Part shown: positions 14,237 through 21,204 of the stretch, in pieces
Numbering within the stretch: position 1 is the stretch's first letter
Layout: each line of letters starts with the position of its first letter
From: Candidatus Nanohalarchaeota archaeon
Lineage (GTDB): Archaea; Nanohalarchaeota; Nanosalinia; Nanosalinales; JAFCCC01
Assembly (NCBI GenBank): GCA_017610385.1
Contig: JAFCCC010000009.1
Location: 1 to 25,055 of the forward strand
Reading direction: 5' to 3'
Length of the DNA stretch: 25,055 nucleotides
The notes under the pieces: model-generated
Databases searched by the model: none
Seen by the model: only the letters and a program-made list of their open reading frames with translations
What the model was told of the DNA's origin: nothing
Translations under genes and position numbers: made by a program

Positions 14237-15586
14237 TTACTCAAATTTGCCAGAACGATCATGAGTGATAATGCCCCAATTAACTGTATCTGAGCGAGTA
14301 AGTCCTAAATTCTCTCGACCAATCCAGCTCCAATCTATATTGATACAGTACATTACGGGCTGATTCCATATGTAAATACTAATAAGATCTAGGCGATCAG
14401 GAACATGATAAAGATAGTGTGCGCGACCCTCATCTAAACTAAGCTGATACCTTGCACCCATTGGCAAATTTACAGTTTTTCTTTCACCGTTATAATCAAC
14501 TTCTAAAACAGCACCAGAGGTGTGAGTAAATGTAGCAGGTAGCTCATCCAGATTTAATTCATCAGAAAGCCATTCCTTATAAAATGGGAGCTCTCCTGAA
14601 ACAACACAGACAGAACCGAAAGTTGTTTCTTTTTTTCGTTCTAAAAATTTAATGTGATTAAGAGCGATTCGCTCGAGAGCGGCTACTTTTTTGTTGAGCG
14701 CCTTGAAAGATACAACAGGACCATATAATGAAGAATTCGTTGGATAAAGTGATTCGTACAGCTCTCGGAATTCTTTTGTTAACTTTTGAAAATAACCCAA
14801 AAGAGAAGGGGGTATTTCGACTTCTGCTTTAAGAGGGGTGGTTGTATATGGAACACCTAAAGAAGACAAAGTCCTTGCGTTATTTGCAACCAATCTTAAT
14901 CCATATAAATGAACTAGTAAGAATTCTTCTGCCTCATTTCTCCATATAGAATTCGTTACAACGGTAAGAGCGTTTAAAACGCCGTCATAAATGCCTAAAA
15001 TTGGCTTGGAGGAGTTTAAATCAACCCCCAAAACATTAAATTGATCTTTAAATCCGAAACTATATGGTACAAATAAAGATTGGGCCAATTGTACATCAAA
15101 AACTTCTTTATATTTATTTACCATTCTGACTGAAAAATTTAAAGCGTGTAATGCGCTTGAAAAATAATTTTCTAAAGAGATTGTTTTTTTGTCATAAAAG
15201 GGCTCACAGAGTTTTGATGCCAAAAGAGCTGCTTCTACTTGAAGTTCCAGGGGAAATTCATCAATTTCTTCGTTTGGGTCTCTGTCCCAGGCATTTCTTA
15301 ACTCTTGTATTTCAGTAGTACAGGTTGTATAATACTGTAACCAAGGATCATCATACGGAACCTTTTCGCTAGAATCTAAAATGTGTTCAATTAAAGATGG
15401 TTCTGACTTTGGATGTTCTTTTTCATCGCAAGAAGACAAAACCAAAGGCAAAAATAAAGCGGAGAAGATAATTAAACCGCTACTAAATCGCGAGAATAAT
15501 TTTTTTAAATCAAACCTGCTTTGTCGGACTTCTTCATAAATTGTCTGACCAATGTCTTTTGACTTCAGTACATCTTCATCTGACAT
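14237..15586 (-). CDS. Membrane-anchored, lipoprotein-like protein of unknown function
   Basis: The protein is 449 residues long. A hydrophilic N-terminal stretch of about 34 residues precedes a hydrophobic segment (SGLIIFSALFLPLVLSS, 36-52) that ends at Cys53 in LVLSSC. That resembles a lipobox, but the long N-terminal extension is unusual for a lipoprotein. No ATG nearer the hydrophobic segment exists. The rest (54-449) is presumably outside the cell and mixed helical, with conserved-looking pieces ALLASKLCEPFYD, NNARTLSSLG and a C-terminal beta-like part including EVDYNGERKTVNLPMG and VMYCINIDWSWIG. No known enzyme motif is recognised. It is divergent from the secretion ATPase gene with only 38 bp between their starts, so the two may be co-regulated. 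It could instead be a type II membrane protein. Confidence 0.65.
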   Translation of the reverse strand: MSDEDVLKSKDIGQTIYEEVRQSRFDLKKLFSRFSSGLIIFSALFLPLVLSSCDEKEHPKSEPSLIEHILDSSEKVPYDDPWLQYYTTCTTEIQELRNAWDRDPNEEIDEFPLELQVEAALLASKLCEPFYDKKTISLENYFSSALHALNFSVRMVNKYKEVFDVQLAQSLFVPYSFGFKDQFNVLGVDLNSSKPILGIYDGVLNALTVVTNSIWRNEAEEFLLVHLYGLRLVANNARTLSSLGVPYTTTPLKAEVEIPPSLLGYFQKLTKEFRELYESLYPTNSSLYGPVVSFKALNKKVAALERIALNHIKFLERKKETTFGSVCVVSGELPFYKEWLSDELNLDELPATFTHTSGAVLEVDYNGERKTVNLPMGARYQLSLDEGRAHYLYHVPDRLDLISIYIWNQPVMYCINIDWSWIGRENLGLTRSDTVNWGIITHDRSGKFE

Positions 15587-15624
15587 TAATACTTTTATTT
15601 AGGCTAAAGTTCAATATTAAATTA
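15587..15624. promoter_or_regulatory. Divergent promoter between the membrane protein and secretion ATPase genes
   Basis: Only 38 bp separate the two starts. A TATA-like CTTTTATTTA (about 15591-15600) suits the plus-strand ATPase, and TTTAATATT on the minus strand (about 15612-15620) suits the membrane protein. The two elements nearly overlap, so initiation in one direction may block the other. Confidence 0.4.
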
Positions 15625-17274
15625 ATGAATTTTTTAATCAGGAAGAAGAAAACTGAAAAAGAGAAAAAAATAAAGAAGAGTTTGCTTTATGGCCTATTAG
15701 ACGTTAGAATTAAAGAAAGGGAACCACATTTTGAAATTGAAACTAAAAAAGAAATTGTTGTTATTCCTACATTTGATAAATTACAGGAGATAGATATACG
15801 ATATAAGTTAATGGCGCCTTTTGCTAAAGCGCATATTAAGTGGAATTCTAAGAAAAAAGAGGTAATTTATACTGTAGAGGAACCAAAACTGACTCAAACT
15901 GAGAAAAAGATTTTTTTAAAAATACGAACTGGTCTAGAAGAAACATTGGAAACTTCTTTGAGTTCTTTGGAAACAAAAGAACAGATAATTGGTTATTTGG
16001 AAAACCGAATTTTGGCGATTCTAGAGGAGCTTGGACTAAAAGTAAATGAAAAAGAATACAAAAGAATAATGTATTATGTATACCGAGACTTTGTTGGTCT
16101 AAATGAAATAGAACCAATAATGAATGACCCATATATTGAAGATCTTGGCTGTTCAGGAGTTAATATTCCTCTTTTTGTTGTTCATTCTAAATTTGGCAGT
16201 ATCAAAACAAACATAAATTTTAAGGATGAGAACAAATTACGGGATCGTGTAGTTAAATTAGCTGAGCGTTGTGGAAAATATATTAGTTATGCGGAACCGC
16301 TTTTAGATGGTTCTTTACCAGACGGATCACGAGTAAATGCAACGTTTACAAGAGATATAACGTCAAATGGACCAACATTTTCAATAAGAAAATTTAATTC
16401 AATTCCTTTTTCAGCTATAGATCTTTTGGATCTTAAAACAGTTGATTTGGATATTTTGGTATATTTGTGGTTCGCAATGGAATACAGAAAATCTATGTTA
16501 ATTACTGGTGGAACTGCTACAGGGAAAACTTCTTTCTTGAATGTGGTTGTTTCTTTCATTCCTCCTGAAGATAAAATCGTTTCTATAGAAGACACTCGGG
16601 AATTAAAATTGCCTCATCAAAATTGGATTCCTTCTGTTGCAAGACCAAGTTACGGTTTTGAAGAACATGGAGAGATTACAATGTTTAAGTTATTAAAAGA
16701 AAGCTTTAGGCAAAATCCCGATTATGTAGTCGTAGGAGAGGTAAGAGGGACAGAAGCGTCTGTTTTATTCCAAGGAATGGCCAGCGGACACTGCTGTTTA
16801 GGAACTATACACGCATCGTCTCCTAATGCAGTTATTAAACGACTTATTACTCCTCCAATTAATTTATCTCCCGCACTAGTTGAAACTTTAGATATTATCG
16901 TAGTTATGACGCAGGCCAAAGAATTAGGAAAAAGTGCGAGAAGAATTGAATCAATTCATGAAATAGAAGCAGTTACATCGAATCAGAATGTAATAACTAA
17001 TCAGATTTTTTCGTGGACCCCAATAGATGATTCAATTGATTTTAAAGGAATAGAAAATAGCAGAATTTTGGACAAGATTAAGAAGCAGTACGGAATCGGT
17101 CAAAGTCAGCTAAAAAAAGAGATTAATATCCGAAAAGAAATTTTAAAGAAGATGAGAAAAGAAAATATTAGAAGTTTTGAGGATGTTTCTCAAATGATCT
17201 CTAATTATTATAAAGACAAGGCCAAAGTCCTGTCTGATTTGAAAATTAATAAAACAGAGCCGTATTCAGAGTAA
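15625..17274 (+). CDS. Type IV pilus/archaellum-type secretion ATPase (GspE/FlaI/TadA family)
   Basis: This 549-residue hexameric motor ATPase powers assembly of archaeal type IV pilus-like filaments or secretion. Walker A is GGTATGKT (295-302) and Walker B VVVGEVRG (368-375, Glu372). The His box is GTIHASS (393-399). The N-terminal domain (about 90-270) includes GLNEIEPIMNDPYIEDLGCSG and DGSRVNATF, typical of the archaeal branch. An additional C-terminal helical tail (about 450-549) is lysine rich. The ATG at 15625 is preferred over an ATG 84 bp upstream, which would lie inside the divergent gene. The 3' end overlaps the convergent KaiC-like gene by 9 bp. Its likely membrane partners are the two TadC/FlaJ-like proteins at 18941 and 19925. 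Confidence 0.92.
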   Translation: MNFLIRKKKTEKEKKIKKSLLYGLLDVRIKEREPHFEIETKKEIVVIPTFDKLQEIDIRYKLMAPFAKAHIKWNSKKKEVIYTVEEPKLTQTEKKIFLKIRTGLEETLETSLSSLETKEQIIGYLENRILAILEELGLKVNEKEYKRIMYYVYRDFVGLNEIEPIMNDPYIEDLGCSGVNIPLFVVHSKFGSIKTNINFKDENKLRDRVVKLAERCGKYISYAEPLLDGSLPDGSRVNATFTRDITSNGPTFSIRKFNSIPFSAIDLLDLKTVDLDILVYLWFAMEYRKSMLITGGTATGKTSFLNVVVSFIPPEDKIVSIEDTRELKLPHQNWIPSVARPSYGFEEHGEITMFKLLKESFRQNPDYVVVGEVRGTEASVLFQGMASGHCCLGTIHASSPNAVIKRLITPPINLSPALVETLDIIVVMTQAKELGKSARRIESIHEIEAVTSNQNVITNQIFSWTPIDDSIDFKGIENSRILDKIKKQYGIGQSQLKKEINIRKEILKKMRKENIRSFEDVSQMISNYYKDKAKVLSDLKINKTEPYSE

Positions 17275-17961
17275 ATCTATTCCTTCTCCAAAAATATCAA
17301 AGGGAATCCAGTCCAGAGGATGCTTTGTTTGTGACATCTTGATAATTTTTAAAAACCGCTTGCCGTCTTCCTCTTTTAATTTAATGCATCCGTCTGAAAC
17401 AAAATTTAGCATGTTAATTGTTTTTTTATCATGAACTCCCTCTTCTATAGTCATTACTAAGCAAGAATCCGATGCTTTGCTTTTAGCGCTGACTGTTTGC
17501 AAAAATCTGGCAACAGAATCCGCATCAGTATACAATATCATAGAAGAAATTGAATCTATAACAATTCTTTTTTTGACAGGTCCTAAGAAAACTAAGGCAT
17601 CAGATAAAGTTATATTCATTTGATTTAAATCAGTTAAACCAGTTACAGCGAACTTTGATTTTTCTTCATTTGTTCTCCAAGAATACGCATCTAAGAAAAT
17701 TAATCGTTTATTTTCATTTGCTTTAAAATTATGAGAAAATTCAATTGCCATTTCTTTTATTTCTCTAGGAGAATGATCTGTTGTAATGTATAAAACAGTT
17801 TCTTTTTCTTGAAGTCCTTTATCTACAAATTGATTAATAAAAATTGTTTTACACGTTCCTGGGGCACCAACTAACAAAATAGTTGAGTTTTTTGGAAATC
17901 CGCCCTGAAGTAATTTATCTAGTTTGTCGATTCCAGTTTTTATTCTCTTTATTTCCAGCAT
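17266..17961 (-). CDS. KaiC/FlaH-like protein with degenerate ATPase motifs (second)
   Basis: This 231-residue KaiC-like protein opens with KTGIDKLDKLLQGGFPKNS. Walker A reads GAPGTCKT (32-39): the glycine before Lys is Cys (codon TGT, one base from GGT). The catalytic glutamate pair of its relatives (EE) is replaced by TTDH (60-63). Walker B RIVIDSISS (132-140) is kept. It may bind ATP but should hydrolyse it poorly. FlaH of the archaellum is likewise a KaiC-like ATP-binding protein without clear hydrolysis, and it sits at the FlaI motor; this gene is next to the secretion ATPase, so a FlaH-like regulatory role is the best inference. It overlaps that gene tail to tail by 9 bp. Its start faces the repeat block at 17972-18139. 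Confidence 0.8.
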   Translation of the reverse strand: MLEIKRIKTGIDKLDKLLQGGFPKNSTILLVGAPGTCKTIFINQFVDKGLQEKETVLYITTDHSPREIKEMAIEFSHNFKANENKRLIFLDAYSWRTNEEKSKFAVTGLTDLNQMNITLSDALVFLGPVKKRIVIDSISSMILYTDADSVARFLQTVSAKSKASDSCLVMTIEEGVHDKKTINMLNFVSDGCIKLKEEDGKRFLKIIKMSQTKHPLDWIPFDIFGEGIDLL

Positions 17962-17971
17962 ATTTACCTCT

Positions 17972-18139
17972 TTATATTATAATCGATAATCTATGTTATA
18001 TTTTGCAGTAGGGTCTAGGTTAGATTGTGTGTTCTAATCTATATTATATTCTATATTCTAATTTACGTTATATTCTATATTATAGTCTGTATCATATTCT
18101 AAATTATGATCTGTACTTTGATTTATGTTATAATATATA
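17972..18139. repeat. Block of seven degenerate 24-bp tandem repeats
   Basis: Seven successive 24-bp units fill nearly all of the gap between the two divergent KaiC-like genes: 17972, 17996, 18020, 18044, 18068, 18092 and 18116 (unit starts). The best pair (18044 and 18068) share the opening TTATATTCTATATT. The common pattern is TTATATTCTA at the front and TCTGTA or TCTATA at the end. Outer units match a middle unit at roughly 15-16 of 24 positions. The array starts about 10 bp after the start codon of the minus gene and ends 69 bp before the plus gene. Confidence 0.6.
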
Positions 18140-18181
18140 GTAAAACTACCATATAACAAAAATAACATATTTATTTTTCCG

Positions 18182-18208
18182 TTTATAAAGTAAATAAGTT
18201 GAGATATA
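18182..18208 (+). promoter_or_regulatory. TATA box of the third KaiC-like gene
   Basis: TTTATAAAG (18182-18190) is about 24 bp from the ATG at 18209. This gives a leaderless or near-leaderless message, probably for the three-gene run to 21100. Confidence 0.5.
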
Positions 18209-18922
18209 ATGAAAAATATTCCCCGCGTTAAAACAGGAATAAAAGGATTAGATGAATTAATGGGTGGTGGAATACCAGAAAAAAGCACTATTTTACTTGC
18301 AGGTGGTGCTGGTTGTGGAAAAACAACATTTGCACTGGAATTTTTGTATAAAGGCGCTAAAGAATTTGGAGAGAATGGTCTTTTTATTTCTTTTGAGGAG
18401 AGTGTAACCGAATTAAAAAGAAACCTGCCATTTAACTGGGATTTAGATGCATTAATAGAAAACAAAAAACTGCTTATTGTTCGATATGACCCATATCAAT
18501 ATGAGGACATACTAGATTTAATTCGTTCAAATGTGAAAGAAACAAATGCAAAAAGAGTAGTAATTGACTCGATTACTGCTTTAAATTTGTATGTAGAAAA
18601 CGTGAAAGATGTGCGAAAATTAATTATGGATATTAATGAGCAACTAGGAAAGCTTGAATGTACTTCTTTATTCACTGGCGAGATTAAAAATGATGTACCA
18701 CAGCAGATTAGTAGGTTTGGTGTAGAAGAATTTATTGCAGACGGGATAATCTTACTTTTATTAAATCCGCGCGGTTCTGAATTAACCAATGCTATTTTAA
18801 TTAGAAAATTGAGGGGGGCTCTTCATGATAAAAAAATGCATCCTTTCAAAATCGGCGAAGATGGCATAATTGTGTATTCCAAAGAAGAAGCGTTATCAGA
18901 ATCAAAAGTACACTCATTTTAA
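18209..18922 (+). CDS. KaiC-like ATPase of the pilus cluster (third)
   Basis: The protein is 237 residues long. Motifs are KTGIKGLDELMGGGIPEKS (8-26), intact Walker A GGAGCGKT (32-39), catalytic glutamates FEES (61-64) and Walker B RVVIDSIT (about 115-122). It is therefore a complete ATPase, unlike its divergent neighbour at 17266. It is followed after 18 bp by the first TadC/FlaJ-like gene, giving the order KaiC-J-J. That order resembles flaH-flaI-flaJ of archaellum operons, except that the FlaI-type ATPase is upstream in a separate unit. It is a plausible energy or signal input to the pilus motor. It may form a heteromer with the degenerate KaiC copy, but that is speculation. Confidence 0.88.
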   Translation: MKNIPRVKTGIKGLDELMGGGIPEKSTILLAGGAGCGKTTFALEFLYKGAKEFGENGLFISFEESVTELKRNLPFNWDLDALIENKKLLIVRYDPYQYEDILDLIRSNVKETNAKRVVIDSITALNLYVENVKDVRKLIMDINEQLGKLECTSLFTGEIKNDVPQQISRFGVEEFIADGIILLLLNPRGSELTNAILIRKLRGALHDKKMHPFKIGEDGIIVYSKEEALSESKVHSF

Positions 18923-18940
18923 ATTAAAAACATAAACTTT

Positions 18941-19918
18941 ATGATTGAAAACTCCGAATTAGTCTTTATGATTAAAAAATCTCCTAAAAAGAAGACAAAT
19001 CCTTTTAAAAAATCAAAAAAGGAGAAATTTAAGATTTTTTGGGGAAGAAAAGGTTATGTGGGTTTATCAAATTCTTTATTTGGGGAGTTTGTGGATAAAC
19101 ATCCGAATCTATTTTCTTCATTAAAGCAGGATTTAATGAAGGGTAATTTTCATACGCTTTCAAGAACCTATTTTTGTGAATTATTATTGACGCCTCTGTT
19201 AGTATATTTGGTTTCTTTTTTGCTATTTTTAGTTATTTTCATACTTTCTAAACTACCAATTATGTTCAGAGGCGTTTTATTAATAATGGGACCCTTTGCT
19301 TTAGCATTGTTTAGTTTTACCATATTTTTCTTGTATCCATCAATAAGAGTTAAAGCAAGAAAAGCAAGCATAGAAACAAATCTTCCTTTTGCATTAAATC
19401 ATATGTCTGCGGTTACTGGGTCTGGTATACCTCCTTCTGCGTTATTTACACTTTTAACAAATTTTCAAGAATATGGCGAACTTTCTGCAGAAGCTAGTAG
19501 AATTTTAAAAAGAATTAAAATCTTTGGTGAGGACTTGGTAACTGCTTTGAAAACAGTTGCAAAAAAGACACCTTCTGAGGCGTTTATGGAAGTTCTATAT
19601 GGAATTATATCCACATTAGAGAGCGGTGGCTCTTTGAAAAAGTATTTACAAGAAAAATCTAAAACTGCACTTTTTGATTATAAAATTAGACGTAAAAAAC
19701 ATATTCAGAATTTATCAGTTTATGCGAGTGTTTATACTGCAATTTTGGTGGCTGCACCATTGTTTTTAATAGCAGTATTATCTGTTTTAAATTTGATGGG
19801 TGGAAATCTTCTTGGTTTTGAAATTGAAAAAATCATGTATGGTGGAGTTTATTTTTTAATTCCACTGATAAATCTAATATTTTTGATATTTTTATCAACA
19901 GTTCAAAAGGAGATGTAA
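18941..19918 (+). CDS. TadC/FlaJ-type pilus membrane protein (first)
   Basis: This 325-residue polytopic protein with a T2SSF (GspF/TadC/FlaJ) domain forms the membrane platform of type IV pilus-like machines. The basic N-terminus (KKSPKKK, KKSKKEK) is cytoplasmic. Two membrane helices occupy about 80-135 (LLVYLVSFLLFLVIFIL and LALFSFTIFFLYP). The T2SSF cytoplasmic part follows at about 140-245, with NLPFALNHMSAVTGSGIPPSALF and YGIISTLESGGSLKKYLQEK. Two further helices lie near 265-290 and 300-320. FlaJ normally holds more than one such region in one chain; here the second is a separate gene. It follows the KaiC-like gene by 18 bp and abuts the next gene. Confidence 0.87.
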   Translation: MIENSELVFMIKKSPKKKTNPFKKSKKEKFKIFWGRKGYVGLSNSLFGEFVDKHPNLFSSLKQDLMKGNFHTLSRTYFCELLLTPLLVYLVSFLLFLVIFILSKLPIMFRGVLLIMGPFALALFSFTIFFLYPSIRVKARKASIETNLPFALNHMSAVTGSGIPPSALFTLLTNFQEYGELSAEASRILKRIKIFGEDLVTALKTVAKKTPSEAFMEVLYGIISTLESGGSLKKYLQEKSKTALFDYKIRRKKHIQNLSVYASVYTAILVAAPLFLIAVLSVLNLMGGNLLGFEIEKIMYGGVYFLIPLINLIFLIFLSTVQKEM

Positions 19919-19924
19919 TTGATT

Positions 19925-21100
19925 ATGGAATTCATAAAACATCATAAAATTTTGTTGGCATTCTTTGTAGTTTTTGCAATAATGGGAATGACTCTGATTA
20001 TTTTCAATACCTGGCAATATAATGTCCGAGTGAATACTGTTGAAATTACATATGGAGATCAAACTAAAACTGTGCTTTTAATGAATCAAAAAAATTCAGC
20101 GAATATTAAATTTATTACTCAGAATCCAAACAAAATAGATCATTTGATAATTGAAATGCAATGTAGAGAAACTAATGCAACTTTAGTTTCTATGGAATTA
20201 AATGGCGTTTTAATTCGCGAAATACAAAATCCTGTCGCAAACCAAGTAGATTCAATAACACTGGAAAAAGGTCTTGTTTTGTTAAATAACGAGCTTGTTC
20301 TAAATTCAAATGGTCGCGTTACTCTGCAATATCTTAGAATTAAACAATATTATTATGCGCGGAAAGTTTCATATCTTCTCTTGAATTTATTAGGGGCATT
20401 AATCATGGTTGGTCCAATTTTCCTTTGGAGATATTTTGAGTTTCTAAAAAAAGAAGCTTATGAAGATAGATTTCCAGACTTTTTGAGAGATGTTGTTGGC
20501 GGTTTAAAGGCGGGTATGTCCCTAACTCAAGCGGTTACAGCAACTAAAAAAATGGATTATGGCAAACTAACACCACACATTAAAAAAATCATTGCTAAGT
20601 TGGATTGGGGACTTTCATTTGAAAAAGCTTTAGAAGGCTTTGCAGAGAAAAGTGGCTCTAAAACAATAAAAAGATCAATTCGTGCAATTATTCAAACATA
20701 CAATTCTGGAGGAAAGATTTCTAATGTACTAAATTCAATTGGAGAAAATTTAAAGGAATTAAGAAAATTAAAAAAAGAACGCCAAACAGAACTTTATGGA
20801 GAAGTTTTGACTGGTTATATTGTTTATTTCGCGTTTATTATTGTACTAATTGGATTAATGAGATATTTGGTACCAACATTAAATCTTTCAGGAGATGTTT
20901 TCTCACTGCAGCCAGGAGGAGGAACAGCTAAATCATTTATTAGTCTATATCGTGTAATGTTCCGTAATTTAATAGTTATTCAATCTATTTTTTCAGGCTT
21001 GGTCATTGGCAAATTAAGTGAAGGCAAATTGACTGCCGGATTTAAACACATGGCCATTTTGTTAATTTTAGGCTATACTGCCGCGGTTCTTTTAATCTAA
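19925..21100 (+). CDS. TadC/FlaJ-type pilus membrane protein (second), with an external domain
   Basis: The protein is 391 residues long. A first membrane helix (about 9-27) is followed by about 110 residues that are probably outside the cell (beta-rich, including VNTVEITYGDQTKTVLLMN and LNGVLIREIQ). A second helix follows at about 148-165, then a T2SSF domain with FPDFLRDVVGGLKAGMSLTQAV and IQTYNSGGKISNVLNSIGENLKELRKLKKERQ, and three C-terminal helices (about 300-320, 345-365 and 375-391). The external domain is not part of the usual TadB/TadC layout. The ATG is 6 bp past a TTG that starts right after the preceding stop; AGGAGATG (about 19908-19915) could serve either. It is the partner of the 18941 protein and of the secretion ATPase. 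Confidence 0.85.
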   Translation: MEFIKHHKILLAFFVVFAIMGMTLIIFNTWQYNVRVNTVEITYGDQTKTVLLMNQKNSANIKFITQNPNKIDHLIIEMQCRETNATLVSMELNGVLIREIQNPVANQVDSITLEKGLVLLNNELVLNSNGRVTLQYLRIKQYYYARKVSYLLLNLLGALIMVGPIFLWRYFEFLKKEAYEDRFPDFLRDVVGGLKAGMSLTQAVTATKKMDYGKLTPHIKKIIAKLDWGLSFEKALEGFAEKSGSKTIKRSIRAIIQTYNSGGKISNVLNSIGENLKELRKLKKERQTELYGEVLTGYIVYFAFIIVLIGLMRYLVPTLNLSGDVFSLQPGGGTAKSFISLYRVMFRNLIVIQSIFSGLVIGKLSEGKLTAGFKHMAILLILGYTAAVLLI

Positions 21101-21138
21101 GGTGCGTTGTCCAGAAATAAAAAAGAAATTGAGCATTT

Positions 21139-21182
21139 ACTTACTTTTATATTCCAGCCACTCCAAATAATTTAAAGTAAGT
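21139..21182 (+). promoter_or_regulatory. Promoter region with 9-bp inverted repeat upstream of the surface protein gene
   Basis: ACTTACTTT (21139-21147) and AAAGTAAGT (21174-21182) form an inverted repeat with a 26-bp gap. The TATA-like AATTTAAA (about 21169-21176), roughly 30 bp before the ATG at 21205, overlaps the right arm. It could be a regulator site controlling the large gene separately from the upstream operon. Confidence 0.4.
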
Positions 21183-21204
21183 TAATCGCCTGTCGTGAGT
21201 GCCT

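Noticed and set aside
17972-18139. Possible CRISPR array
   Set aside because: The units are adjacent with no spacers, are degenerate, and no cas genes are nearby.
18058-18465. Minus-strand open frame ending in a repetitive Asn/Tyr/Glu/Asp-rich tail
   Set aside because: Most of it is antisense to the KaiC-like gene, and the tail is simply the translated 24-bp repeat block.
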